A stretch of 64,000 nt of DNA. It comes from JACVRW01 sp963825345. GTDB lineage: Bacteria > Actinomycetota > Thermoleophilia > Solirubrobacterales > Thermoleophilaceae. Under the pieces are notes generated by a model. The model was not told where the DNA came from. It ran no database searches and worked only from the letters and a program-made list of their open reading frames with translations. Location of the stretch: assembly GCA_963825345.1 (NCBI GenBank), contig CAWGSQ010000012.1, positions 787,245 to 851,244 of the forward strand. The letters run 5' to 3'. The position numbers and the translations under genes were made by a program. Positions 1-8,596 of this stretch are shown here, piece by piece (within the stretch, counting starts at the first letter, position 1; each line of letters opens with the position of its first letter).

Positions 1-216
1 GACGATGTTGGTGGCGTTCTGCGACCAGGTCTTCGGGAACTCGACCCCGCGCTGCTCGAACGCCGGGTTCTCCGGGTCGCCGATCAGGGCGTCGCGGATC
101 TCCCACCCGACCGCGTCGAACGGGCTCACGCCGGCCGCCGTAAAGCGCCTCCCCACGCTGACCCCATCACCGGCCGCGGTGATGGCTGGGGCGGTGGCAC
201 TACGACTGTCTGGCAT
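1..216 (-). CDS. nrdJ: Class II (B12-dependent) ribonucleotide reductase, N-terminal part
   Basis: Only the first 72 codons are present; the gene runs off the left edge. It reads leftward from the ATG at 214-216. The visible residues include VGWEIRDALI and end in GVEFPKTWSQNATNIV, which is the conserved beginning of adenosylcobalamin-dependent ribonucleotide reductases that make deoxyribonucleotides in the cytosol. The start lies inside the last 17 bases of nrdR, so the two genes are almost certainly co-transcribed and the NrdR sites upstream of nrdR would control both. The family call rests on the N-terminus alone; the catalytic barrel is outside the window. Confidence 0.8.
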   Translation of the reverse strand, partial: MPDSRSATAPAITAAGDGVSVGRRFTAAGVSPFDAVGWEIRDALIGDPENPAFEQRGVEFPKTWSQNATNIV

Positions 217-781
217 GACTTCTCCTCGGTTGGGCGATTTTTTGGGCCCCTCTCAAGGGGGAAAGACCGATACTGCTCCTCGGGCCGGACGGACTCTCCT
301 CGCCCTCCAGCGGCAGCTGATCGGCCCCGGGAAGGGGGTCGTCGCGGTAGCGCTGGACCGTCTCGGCCACCTCGTCGAGGTCGGCCAGATTGCGGTACAC
401 GGAGGCGAACAGGATCCCCGACACCGGGTCGAGCTGGGCGAGCCCGCGCTCGGCGAGATCGCCGATCTGGCTCGCCTCGACCTCGGGACCGGACCGCCTC
501 ACCGCCGCCGCGATCGACTCCGACAGGTGTTCCAGCTGCTCCGAGCTCACGGGTCGCTTGTTGGCGGCCCGCTCGAGCCCTCCCAGGAGCTTCTGGTCGT
601 CGAATCGCTCGCGGCGGCCATCACGCTTGAGGACGGTCACGTTGGATTCCGTCCGCTCGTACGTGGTGAAGCGGTTGCCGCAGCCCTCGCATTCGCGACG
701 GCGGCGGACGGCGTCACCCGGCTCGGACAGCCGAGAGTCGACCACGCGGGTCGACTCGGATGAGCAGAATGGGCAACGCAC
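200..781 (-). CDS. nrdR: NrdR transcriptional repressor of ribonucleotide reductase genes
   Basis: This is the zinc-ribbon plus ATP-cone repressor that senses dATP/ATP and shuts off nrd genes. The N-terminus MRCPFCSSESTRVVDSR holds the first Cys pair and CEGCGNRF the second; the ATP-cone follows (VLKRDGRRERFDDQKL onward). At 193 residues it is longer than the usual 150-165. The last 40 or so residues are Pro/Ser/Arg-rich and may be a real tail or a frame error near the end. It ends 17 bases inside the nrdJ start. A good NrdR box lies 44 bases upstream of its start, so autoregulation is likely. Confidence 0.93.
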   Translation of the reverse strand: MRCPFCSSESTRVVDSRLSEPGDAVRRRRECEGCGNRFTTYERTESNVTVLKRDGRRERFDDQKLLGGLERAANKRPVSSEQLEHLSESIAAAVRRSGPEVEASQIGDLAERGLAQLDPVSGILFASVYRNLADLDEVAETVQRYRDDPLPGADQLPLEGEESPSGPRSSIGLSPLRGAQKIAQPRRSHARQS

Positions 782-783
782 AC

Positions 784-840
784 GGGGTATTCTACTACCC
801 CTAGTGGCTCATTCCTCCCCGAGGCACTACATATTGTGTG
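784..840. promoter_or_regulatory. NrdR box and weaker second inverted repeat upstream of nrdR
   Basis: The 16 bases at 825-840, cactacatattgtgtg, closely resemble the known NrdR box consensus (ACACWATATATWGTGT). A second imperfect inverted repeat, ggggta...tacccc at 784-801, lies closer to the nrdR start. NrdR boxes normally come in pairs a whole number of helical turns apart; here the centres are about 40 bases apart, so the second element is doubtful. The box sits between the 3' end of the bicupin gene and nrdR, where the nrdR-nrdJ promoter is expected. Confidence 0.7.
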
Positions 841-842
841 CT

Positions 843-1686
843 CTATGCGGGGTGAATGTGATCCACGATCGCCTCGTCTCAGCGGGCGCCCGCCGTCGGC
901 CGGCGCGTCGAAGCTATCCCAGACGAAGTCGGGATCGCGGAGGAAGCTCGCGAAACCCTTGGAAGGTGCGTGGAAATTGAGCCACGTCGCTTCAGCCGGT
1001 CCGTCGTTGCGGAACGTGTGGATCACGTGGGGAGGCGCGAGCACGAACGTGCCCGGCGCGGCGGTCACGCGCTCGACCTCCGGCCCGATGCCGAAGTTCA
1101 GCTCGCCCGTGAGGATGAAGAACGCGTCGAGGTGCTCCTTGTGGATGTGCGGGCCGGGGCCCTCCTCGCCCGCGACGTAGCGCGTCCACGTGAGACAGAG
1201 CTCGGGCAGGTCGGCGAGGATGCGGATCGTCCGCTCGGGCCTGTCGGTTACGACCTCGCCCTCCTCCGCGAAGCGCAGCACGGTGGCGTCGCCTGAAGGC
1301 CGGCCCTCGTCCTCGGGCGGGTCGAAGATCTGGTCGGCCTCCTCGGGCGGCTTCTCCCCGAACAGGTACTCGGCGAAGCCCATCGAGGGCGCGTGGATGT
1401 TGAGGAAGGCGCCCTGCTCGGTCGTCTCGTGCTCGTAGCGGTGGATGACCTTCTGGGGGATGACGAGCACGGTGCCGGCCCCGCGGGTCGCCCGCTCGTC
1501 GCCGAGGTCGAACGCGTACTCGCCCTCGAGCACGATGAAGCCGTCGGCGTGCTCGCGGTGGAGGTGCCGCCCCGGCCCGCCCTCGTTGCGCGAGCGCATG
1601 TAGGTGAGGACGAAGTCCGGGAAGTCGGCGAGCACCTTGACGGTCGCCTCGGGAACGTCAACCAGGGTCTTGCCGGTGCGAGACAT
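843..1686 (-). CDS. Bicupin-domain protein of unknown substrate
   Basis: Two successive cupin barrels of the same type. The first has RHLHREHADGFIVLEGE and the second GPHIHKEHLDAFFILTGE, each with the His-x-His...Glu metal-binding pattern of cupins, each followed by a conserved VIPQKVIH / LAPPHVIH strand. About 280 residues, starting at MSRTGKTLVDV. Near 878 one codon is split (CT[G][A]); correcting it ends the protein with DEAIVDHIHPA and a TAG at 843-845, just before the NrdR box. Without the correction the frame would run on into nrdR. It lies 20 bases downstream of the epimerase gene, so they may share a transcript. A metal-dependent isomerase, dioxygenase or storage-type role is possible; the function is not identifiable. 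Confidence 0.75.
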
Positions 1687-1705
1687 GGCGCCGCAGCCTA
1701 CGCGT

Positions 1706-2632
1706 TCAGCGCAGGCTGTCGAGCGTCCGCTTGAGGCCCTCGTCGAGCTCGACCTTGGCCTCCCAGCCGAGCTCTTCACGCGCGCGCGAGGGGTCGAGCG
1801 CGATGTGCTGCACCTCGCCGGGGCGCTCGGGGGCGTGCTCGGGCTCGAAGCCGGCGTCGGCGTGGCCGTTCATGACCTCGACGATGTCGAGCACGCTCTT
1901 CTCCTGGCCGAGGCCGATGTTGATCGGCCCGGTGGCGTCCGACTCGGCGGCGCGCAGGTTGGCGTCCACCACGTCTTCGACGAACACGTAGTCGCGCGTC
2001 TGCTCGCCGCTGCCGAAGATCGTGGCCTTCCCGCCCTCGAGCAGCTTGCCGCAGAAGATCGCGACCACGCCCGCCTCGCCGAGCGGGTCCTGGCGCGGGC
2101 CGTAGACGTTGCCGTAGCGCAGCGACACGGTGGAGAGCCCGTGCAGGCGCGCGAAGATCTCGCAGTACTGCTCGGCGCAGAACTTGGAGAGGCCGTAGGG
2201 CGCCTCGGGCGCGACCGGGTGGTCCTCCGGCGCCGGGAGCGTCTTTCCCTCGCCGTAGATCGCGCCGCCGGTGGAGGTGTTCACCACGCGCGGGACGCCG
2301 TGCTTCTGCGCCGCGCTCAGCACGTTCACGGTGCCCTCCACGTTCACGCGCGCGTCGTTCGCCGGGTCCGCCACCGACTTGCGCACGTCGATCTGCGCGG
2401 CCAGGTGGAAGATCACGTCCGGCCTCGTGCGGCCGACGACGTCGCTCACCGCCTCGGCGTCGCGCACGTCGACCTCCTCGAGCTGGGCGCCGTTCGCGAG
2501 CGCCTGCTCCAGGTTCTCGCGCTTGCCCGTCGAGAGGTCGTCGAGCACGGTCACCTCGTCCCCGCGCGCGAGCAGGGCGTCCACGATGTTCGAGCCGATG
2601 AAGCCGGCGCCGCCTGTGACCAGTGCCTTCAT
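1706..2632 (-). CDS. galE: NAD-dependent sugar-nucleotide epimerase (UDP-glucose 4-epimerase family)
   Basis: Extended short-chain dehydrogenase/reductase, 308 residues from MKALVTGGAGFIGSNIVDAL, which contains the GxxGxxG NAD-binding turn. Further family marks are LDDLSTGKRENLEQA, a DVIFHLAAQIDVRKS strand, the catalytic Tyr-x-x-x-Lys as YGLSKFCAEQY, RYGNVYGPRQDP, and a C-terminal EELGWEAKVELDEGL. The reaction is probably interconversion of UDP-glucose and UDP-galactose or a related nucleotide sugar for cell-surface glycans. An ATG four codons further upstream is possible, but the residues before MKAL are a run of Arg. The bicupin gene follows after 20 bases. Confidence 0.88.
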   Translation of the reverse strand: MKALVTGGAGFIGSNIVDALLARGDEVTVLDDLSTGKRENLEQALANGAQLEEVDVRDAEAVSDVVGRTRPDVIFHLAAQIDVRKSVADPANDARVNVEGTVNVLSAAQKHGVPRVVNTSTGGAIYGEGKTLPAPEDHPVAPEAPYGLSKFCAEQYCEIFARLHGLSTVSLRYGNVYGPRQDPLGEAGVVAIFCGKLLEGGKATIFGSGEQTRDYVFVEDVVDANLRAAESDATGPINIGLGQEKSVLDIVEVMNGHADAGFEPEHAPERPGEVQHIALDPSRAREELGWEAKVELDEGLKRTLDSLR

Positions 2633-2667
2633 GCGGCGGCGCATGCTAGACGGCTAGCGCACCGTGC

Positions 2668-3120
2668 CTATCCCCCGATGTGCTTCGCGAGCTTGTCGAA
2701 GGCGGCGATCCACCCGGCCTCGGCGTGGCTGCTCTCCGGGTACGGGCCATCGACCAGCGTCATGCGCGTCTTGTCGCCGTGGTCGTGGAACTCGACGCGC
2801 GTGACGGTCGGCTCGTGCATCCCCGGCATTGGGTCTGAGCGCAGGACGATCAGCTCCGGCTCCACGAGCTCCACGATCTCGTAGCCGATCGGGAACTCGG
2901 CGCCGCTGCCGCGTTGGACCATCGTGAGCTCGTAGCGCCCGCCCACCCGCAGGTCGATGTGGATCTTCTCGCGTGGCGTGTCGGCCTGTGCGGGGCCGTA
3001 CCAGGCGGCCACCGCGTCGGGGTCGGTCCAGGCCCTGAACACCTGCTCGCGCGGCGCTTCGAAGATGCGTGTGATCAGGACCTCCTGGTCGGCGGTCTCC
3101 AACGGCGTCGAGTCACTCAT
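2668..3120 (-). CDS. SRPBCC (AHSA1-like) domain protein
   Basis: 150-residue START-like hydrophobic-pocket protein. The opening VLITRIFEAPREQVFRAWTDPDAVAAWYGP and later VEFHDHGDKTRMTLVDG are typical of the AHSA1/SRPBCC group that is usually encoded directly after an ArsR-type regulator. Its start overlaps the end of the ArsR gene by 8 bases, so translation is coupled. The ligand is unknown; in such pairs the SRPBCC protein is thought to bind or act on a small hydrophobic molecule. Confidence 0.88.
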   Translation of the reverse strand: MSDSTPLETADQEVLITRIFEAPREQVFRAWTDPDAVAAWYGPAQADTPREKIHIDLRVGGRYELTMVQRGSGAEFPIGYEIVELVEPELIVLRSDPMPGMHEPTVTRVEFHDHGDKTRMTLVDGPYPESSHAEAGWIAAFDKLAKHIGG

Positions 3121-3445
3121 CTGGTTGTCCTTTCTGGCGCAGGTGCGCTTCGAGTCGGTCCATCCTGGCTTCCCACGTCTGCTTGCGGGACTGCATCCAC
3201 TCGACCGCGTCGTCGAGAGGGTCGGCCTGCAGGCGGCTCGGCCGCCATTGGGCCTCGCGGCTGCGGACGATCAGCCCGGCACGTTCGAGGACCTTGAGGT
3301 GGCGCGAGACCGCAGGCAGGCTCATCGGCAACGGCTCCGCCAGCTCGTTCACGGTCGCCTCGCCGGTGGCGAGGCGGGTGAGGATCGAGCGGCGCGTGGG
3401 ATCCGCGAGAGCGGCGAACGTGAGGCTGAGCTGGTCGGCAGGCAT
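3113..3445 (-). CDS. ArsR-family winged-helix transcriptional regulator
   Basis: 110 residues with the classic ArsR opening LTFAALADPTRRSILTRL, a recognition helix region MSLPAVSRHLKVLERAGL and the wing IVRSREAQWRPSRL. No metal-binding Cys cluster is seen, so it belongs to the ArsR/SRPBCC two-gene type and is not an arsenic sensor. It leads the two-gene unit with the SRPBCC protein and has an AT-rich palindrome just upstream of its start, consistent with autorepression. Confidence 0.9.
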   Translation of the reverse strand: MPADQLSLTFAALADPTRRSILTRLATGEATVNELAEPLPMSLPAVSRHLKVLERAGLIVRSREAQWRPSRLQADPLDDAVEWMQSRKQTWEARMDRLEAHLRQKGQPDE

Positions 3446-3446
3446 A

Positions 3447-3480
3447 TAACGTGACGGTTAATTAACAGAGACATTAAATA
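3447..3480. promoter_or_regulatory. AT-rich promoter/operator of the ArsR-SRPBCC unit
   Basis: An AT-rich patch in otherwise GC-rich DNA, directly upstream of the regulator start. It contains the perfect 10-base palindrome gttaattaac at 3457-3466 and flanking half-sites (cgttata / attaaata). ArsR-type dimers bind short imperfect palindromes overlapping their own promoter, so this is the likely operator; that assignment is inference. Confidence 0.55.
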
Positions 3481-3523
3481 CCATCGCCGAACAGAGCGCA
3501 AGTGGGGGGCCGCCGCGCGTGGG

Positions 3524-3971
3524 TCAGTCGTCGTCGGAGCCGCCCGAGTGGGAGCTGTCGCCGCCTCCGCTCCCGCTGCTGCCCTTGCCGCTGTTGTCTT
3601 CGCTGCCACTGCCGCTGCCGCTGCTGTCGTCGCGGTCGCCGCCGTGGTCGTCGAAGGTCGTGGTGGTCGGCCTCGGGCCCGGGCGCCGGCACCTCGACGG
3701 TGTCCGCGCGGCGCGCGGCCTCGCGCTGGGCGCGCCGGCGGGCGGCCACCCGGCGCTTGCGGGCGCGCTCGCGTGCGGCCGCGCGCTGTGTTGCCCGCTG
3801 CTTGGCCCGATCGTCGGCATGGGGGGCGAGGGTGTCCCCGGCGCTCAGGGGCGCGGCCGAGAGGCCCACGTTGTCGCCCGAGATCGAGTTGGCGAGCAGG
3901 CCGATGCCCACCGCGGCCAGGAGGCCTGCGATGGCGAGGGCTGCGCCGGTTGCGAACTTTCTGAGCGTCAT
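3524..3971 (-). CDS. Membrane-anchored or secreted protein with Ser/Gly/Asp-rich tail (A)
   Basis: Starts MTLRKFATGAALAIAGLLAA, a basic-then-hydrophobic signal or anchor segment, followed by a charged Arg/Lys/Ala-rich helix (RERARKRRVAARRRAQREAA). After a split Gly codon near 3683 (GG[G][C]) comes a low-complexity tail of Asp, Ser and Gly that ends SSHSGGSDDD. No enzyme domain is visible. It is the last gene of a four-gene leftward unit with the histidine kinase (12 bases upstream), the response regulator and a second protein with the same kind of tail. A cell-envelope role linked to that signalling system is inference. Confidence 0.6.
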
Positions 3972-3982
3972 CGTCTCCGAGG

Positions 3983-5408
3983 CTAGCCCCGCCTCGGCAA
4001 GGACTCGTCAAGCTGAGGGTCAGCGCTGGGTAAAGCGCGCACGGCCGCCAGCGCCACCTCGGCGCGCGCGCCGCCCTCGGGCCGGTTCGTGAGCTTGACC
4101 TCGCCGCCCCAGCGGGCCGCGAGCGCCTCGACGACGGCGAGGCCGAGGCCCGTGCCGCTCGCGCCGCCGCGGCTCGCCGAGCCGCGGTAGAAGCGCTGGA
4201 ACACGCGCTCGCTCTCGTCGGGGTCGAGTCCCGGTCCCTCGTCCAGCACGGCGAGCCGGACGGTCTCGCCGTCGCTCGCCCAGGTGAGCGTGACCGTGCT
4301 GTTCGGGGGCGAGTAGTTGAGGGCGTTCTCGGTGAGGTTGTCGAGGATCGCGGCGAGGTCCTCGGCGGACGCGGCCACCACGACGGGCGTGCCGGCCTCC
4401 ACGGCCAGCTCGTGGTCCGAGCGCTCGGCCGGTCCCTCCCAGCGGGCGCGGGCTGCGTCGATCACCTCCGCGACGTCGAGCGGCTGGGCGGTCGGGCGCT
4501 CGCCGCCGCCCGCGAGGGTGAGCAGCTCGGAGAGCAGGCGGGCGAGGCGCTCGGTCTCGTGCTCCGCAGCGGTGAGCTCGCGCTCGACCTCGGGGTCTCG
4601 GCTCTTGAGCGCGGCGGCCTCGAGGCGCAGCCGAAGGCCCGTGAGCGGGGTGCGGAGCTGGTGCGACGCGTTCGCCACGAACTCGCGCTGCCCGCGCAGC
4701 GTGCTGGCCATCCGGGCGGTCATGTCGTTGAACGCGGTGGCCACCTCCCGCTGCTCGGTGGAGCCCTCCACGCTGGCGCGTGCGTCGAGATCGCCGTGCG
4801 CGACGCGACCCGCCGTGTCGGCAAGGCCGCGCAGCGGCTTCGCCAGGGAGCCGGCGAGGAGCCAGGCCACGACGAGGCCGAGCAGCAGCGCCACAGCGCC
4901 CACGCCCGCGAGCGCGATCACGTCGTCCCGCTGCTCGGACTTCACGGCGTCGACGCTCTGGGTGACACGCACCGCGCCGGCCGCCCGGCCGTTCACCGCC
5001 ACGGGTACGGCGGTGAAGAGAAGGTCCTCGTCGAGGAGGTCGCTGTAGCGCTCGCCCTGGGCTTGGCTGGCCCTGGAGCGCTCTGCGGATCTCGGGCCTG
5101 GTGCCATAGCGGTCGCCCTGCGAGGCCTCGCCGGACGAGTCGGCCAGCACCCGCCCGCGGTCATCGACGACGAGTACGCGGCCGCCGAGGCTGTCGGCGG
5201 AGCCGTTCACGAGCCGCTCGAGCTGGTCGGGCTCGTCCAGCCGCCCGGAGGCCCCGGCCGCCACCAGCTGCGCCTGGCTGCGGGCGTCGTTCTTGACCTC
5301 GGCATCCACGCTCTTCGACAGGTTCAGCGCGAGCGGCACCGCGAGCGCCACGATCACGAGCACGAGCACGTACGTGAACGCGAGGACGAGCCGCGTGCGC
5401 AGGCTCAT
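3983..5408 (-). CDS. Sensor histidine kinase
   Basis: Membrane sensor kinase of the HisKA/HATPase type, about 475 residues. N-terminal membrane segment (TYVLVLVIVALAVPLAL), an extracytoplasmic loop of about 130 residues, a second membrane segment (VALLLGLVVAWLLAGSLA), a HAMP domain, then the H-box NASHQLRTPLTGLRLRLEAA with the phospho-accepting His, an N-box (LTENALNYSPP) and ATP lid Gly motifs (DEGPGLDP, GTGLGLAVVEALA). One split Pro codon near 5058 (CC[A][G]) restores the extracytoplasmic part. It overlaps the response regulator by 4 bases, so the two are a cognate pair. The stimulus is unknown. Confidence 0.93.
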
Positions 5409-6124
5409 AGCTCGTCGGCGGCCGCGAAGCGGAAGCCCACGCCGCGCACGGTGTGGATGAAGCGGGGGTTCTGGGAGTCGTCGCCGAGCTTGCGACGGAG
5501 GCTCGACACGTGCACGTCGAGCGTCTTCGTGGAGCCGAACCAGTTGGTGTCCCAGACCTCGTCGATGAGCCGCTCGCGCGAGATCACGCTGCCGGCCTCG
5601 CGGATCAGCAGCTCGAGCAGCTCGAACTCCTTGCGGGTGAGGTCGATGTCCTCGCCGTTCACGCGGGCCTCGCGGCGGTCGCGGTCCACGCGCACCGGGC
5701 CGACCTCGATCGGTCCTGTCTTGGTTGCGGGCGCGGCCGCCGCCTGCTGGGCATCGCCCGTGCGGCGCAGCACCGCCCGGATCCGCGCGGCCACCTCACG
5801 CGCGCTGAAGGGCTTCACGATGTAGTCGTCGGCGCCGAGCTCGAGGCCGACGATGCGGTCCGTCTCCTCCCCGCGCGCGGTGAGCATGATGATCGGGACC
5901 TTGGAGCTCTCGCGGAGCGTGCGGGCCACGTCGTAGCCGGAGCCGTCCGGGAGCATCACGTCGAGGAGCACGAGGTCGGGCATCTGCGCCGCGGCCTTCT
6001 CGAGCGCCTCGGCGACCGTGCCGGCCACCTGCGTGTCGAAGCCCTCGCGATCGAGGGCTTCGGACAGGGGAACGGTGATGGACTCCTCGTCCTCCACCAT
6101 CAGGATGGTGCGCCGGCCCGCCAT
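5405..6124 (-). CDS. OmpR-family response regulator
   Basis: 239 residues. The receiver domain has the acidic pocket (VEDEE), the phosphorylatable Asp in LVLLDVMLPDGSG, the Thr of IIMLTARG and the Lys of DDYIVKPFS. The C-terminal OmpR/PhoB winged helix carries LTRKEFELLELLI, SRERLIDEVW and VHVSSLRRKLG. Phosphorylation by the adjacent kinase should activate DNA binding. It is translated with the kinase (4-base overlap) and lies 37 bases downstream of the secreted protein that opens the unit. Confidence 0.95.
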   Translation of the reverse strand: MAGRRTILMVEDEESITVPLSEALDREGFDTQVAGTVAEALEKAAAQMPDLVLLDVMLPDGSGYDVARTLRESSKVPIIMLTARGEETDRIVGLELGADDYIVKPFSAREVAARIRAVLRRTGDAQQAAAAPATKTGPIEVGPVRVDRDRREARVNGEDIDLTRKEFELLELLIREAGSVISRERLIDEVWDTNWFGSTKTLDVHVSSLRRKLGDDSQNPRFIHTVRGVGFRFAAADEL

Positions 6125-6160
6125 GGGCTGAAGGGTAGGCGGGCCGACGCGCCAGGTCCG

Positions 6161-6703
6161 TCAGTCGTCGTCGCCACCGCCGCCGTGGCCGCTGTTGCCA
6201 CCGCCGCCGTGACCGCTGCTGTCGTCGTCCCCGCCGCCCGAGTGGGAGCTGCCGGGGCCGGAGTTGTCGCCGCCGCCGTGGTCGTCGCCGCCACGATCGT
6301 CGTCGCCGCGGTCGTCGCCGCCGCGGTCGTCGCCGGTCGCCGCGCCGGTGCAGCGCGGGTCGTTGGCGTGCTCGGCCTCGTCACACGGGCCCGAGATGTC
6401 CACGCCCGGCGTGGGCGCCGTCTGAGTCGTCCCCTGCTGGGCCGGCGCCTGCCCGCCGCAGCGGGGGTCGTTGGCGTGCTCGGCCTCGTCACAGGGGCCG
6501 GAGATGTCGACGCCGCCCGTTGCGGTGCCGTCATCGTCAGCGCCCTGACGGGCGGGGTTGTCCTCGACCGTGGTCGTGCGCTCGACGGTGTCGGTCACCG
6601 TCTCGGTGCTCGCGGGGTCGTCGGCGCCCTGAGAAGCCACCACGACGGCGGCCAGGATTCCGAAGAGGGCGACCCCGAGAATGAGTGTGAGTGTCCTGCG
6701 CAT
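6161..6703 (-). CDS. Secreted or anchored protein with duplicated Cys motif and Gly/Asp/His-rich tail (B)
   Basis: 180 residues with an N-terminal hydrophobic segment MRRTLTLILGVALFGILAAV, a Thr-rich stretch (TETVTDTVERTTTVE), then the motif DISGPCDEAEHANDPRC twice in tandem (about 35 residues apart), each with two Cys, and a long tail of Gly, Asp, Ser and His that ends GGGGNSGHGGGGDDD. The tail resembles that of protein A at the other end of the same operon (SSHSGG followed by Asp). It is the first gene of the unit. Disulfide formation within each copy and divalent metal binding by the tail are plausible but are inference; no known domain was recognised. Confidence 0.7.
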   Translation of the reverse strand: MRRTLTLILGVALFGILAAVVVASQGADDPASTETVTDTVERTTTVEDNPARQGADDDGTATGGVDISGPCDEAEHANDPRCGGQAPAQQGTTQTAPTPGVDISGPCDEAEHANDPRCTGAATGDDRGGDDRGDDDRGGDDHGGGDNSGPGSSHSGGGDDDSSGHGGGGNSGHGGGGDDD

Positions 6704-6847
6704 GGTGCTTCTTCCTGTCGGGTTTGAACGTCTCGACAAGAATTGCCCGCGGGTGGCCAGCAGCCGCCCAAGCCGGTGTGAGGGCCGGGACAGGGTTCGG
6801 TTAGGAGTCGGTAAAGCGCGGAGCGCTGCTAGGTTCGCCCGCGCGAG

Positions 6848-7449
6848 ATGCGCGGCCTGTTCGTCACCTTCGAAGGCATCGATCGCTCCGGCAAGACAAC
6901 GCAGGCGGGGCTGCTGGTGGACGCCCTTGGGGATGCGGCTCTCGGGCGTGCGCGAGCCGGGCGGAACGCCGGCCGGCGAGCGGCTGCGGGATGTCCTGAA
7001 GGACGCGGAGATCGACCTGGCGCCCGAGACCGAGGCGCTGCTGTTCGCGGCGGCTCGCTCCGAGCTCGTGGCGAACGTGATCCTGCCCGCTTTGGATACC
7101 GGCAAGGTCGTGGTGTCGGACCGGTTTCTTGGATTCGTCGCTGGCCTACCAGGGCGGCGCGCGCGGGCTCGGTATCGATGACGTCGAGCGCGTGAACCAG
7201 TTCGCGACCCGGGGCCTGAAGCCCGACCTGACGTTCCTCTTGGATCTGTCGCCGGACGACGCGGCCGCGCGCACGGGGGAGAGCGACCGCTTCGAGGACG
7301 AGGGGACCGAGCTGCAGGCGGCGGTGGGCGCGGCGTACGAGCACCTGATCGAGGCGGATCCCGATCGCTGGCGACGCATCGACGCGACCCGTTCCCCCGA
7401 CGAGGTCCACGCGGACGTCCTGGCCGCCGTGCAGGCTGCACGGGGATGA
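6848..7449 (+). CDS. tmk: Thymidylate kinase
   Basis: Converts dTMP to dTDP with ATP, supplying DNA synthesis. The P-loop FEGIDRSGKTTQA, the DR motif region VREPGGTPAGERLRD, VVVSDRFLDSSLAYQGGARG and the C-terminal LLDLSPDDAAARTGE are all present. Two split Leu codons (both CT[T][G], near 6928 and 7130) break the frame; correcting them gives about 200 residues, the normal length. The stop overlaps the holB start by 4 bases (ATGA), an arrangement that is common for tmk-holB. Confidence 0.93.
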
Positions 7450-8575
7450 CGGTCACGCTCGCAGGGACGGAGGACCACCCGCAGGCGCGGATGGTGCTGT
7501 CGGCTTCGTTGGCGTCGGGGCAGCCCTCGCACGCGTATCTGTTCCACGGGCCCGCGGGGACCGGGAAGCGGACGGTGGCGCGAGCGTTCGCGGCGGAGCT
7601 GCTGGCCGAGGGGTCCGATGATCCCGACGCCGTGCGCACGCGCGTGATGCATGGAGCGCATCCCGATCTGACCTGGGTGCGCCCGAGCGGCGCGCACGTG
7701 ATGAGGGTGGATGACGTGGAGGGCCCGGTGGTGAACGCGGCCTACCGGACCCCGTTCGAGGCGAAGCGACGCGTGTTCGTGCTGGAGCGCGTGGACACGA
7801 TGAACGACGAGGTGGCGAACCGGCTGCTGAAGACGCTGGAGGAGCCGGCGTCGTACGTGCATCTGATTCTGATGACGGACCAGCTGGGGCGGGTGCTCGA
7901 GACGGTTGTCTCGCGGTGCCAGCTGGTGCGCTTCGAGCCGCTGCCGGCGGCGACGATCGCGTCGCATCTGGAGGCCGAGGGCGTGCCGGCGGAGCGGGCC
8001 GTCGGCGTGCGCGCGGCTGTCCTTGGGGAACGCGGCGCGAGCGCGTTACCTGGCGTCGCCGGACGGCGAGCAGCTGCGCTCGGATGTCGAGGCGCTCGTG
8101 CTCGCAGCATTGTCCGGCGGTTCTCCCGACGACCCCGAGCCATGGCGACCGCTGCTGGCGCGCGCCGAGGCGCAGGGCCTGGCCGCCGAGGAGGCGGTGG
8201 CGGTCGAGGCGAAGCGCCGACTGGAGCTCGAGCCAAAGGGCCGCGAGCGCAAGGCGATCGAGAAGGAGTTCGAGGAGTCGGCGAAGCGGGACGCCCGGCG
8301 AGCGCGCCGCGAATCACTGGAGCTCTCGCTGACGCTGACCGCGCTGACCTTCCGCGACCTGATCTGCCTGGCGGAGGACGCATCCGATGCGGTGCTGGCC
8401 GCCGACCGAGCGCCCGGCGCTGGCCGAGCAGGCCCGAAGCCGCGACCCGCGCCGGCTGCGCGAGGCGGCCGAGCGCTGCGAAGAGGTGCGCCAGTCGCTG
8501 GAGCTGAACGTGACCGAGGACCTGGCGCTGTCGGCGCTGGGGTTCAGGCTCGGCGCGCTGGCGGGCGCGCGCTAG
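7446..8575 (+). CDS. holB: DNA polymerase III delta-prime subunit (clamp-loader)
   Basis: AAA+ clamp-loader component that helps load the sliding clamp. Seen: Walker A as FHGPAGTGKRTVARAFA, HPDLTWVRPSGAHVMRVDDVE, VFVLERVDTMNDEVANRLLKTLEEPASYVHLILMTD and the sensor/SRC box VVSRCQLVRFEPLP. The C-terminal collar half is helical and poorly conserved as usual. Split codons near 8008 (GT[G][C]) and 8410 (CC[C][G]) are needed for a continuous product of about 376 residues. No zinc-binding Cys cluster was seen. Confidence 0.88.
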
Positions 8576-8596
8576 ACCGCGATAGCCTGAGCGGCC

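Noticed and set aside
637..842. Extension of the bicupin frame into nrdR
   Set aside because: Produced by a split Leu codon near 878; the corrected protein stops at 843.
6161..7639. Long minus-strand frame running from the secreted protein B gene back over tmk
   Set aside because: The part over tmk is a mirror frame; the signal-like MRRTLTLILG start at 6703 is the credible start.
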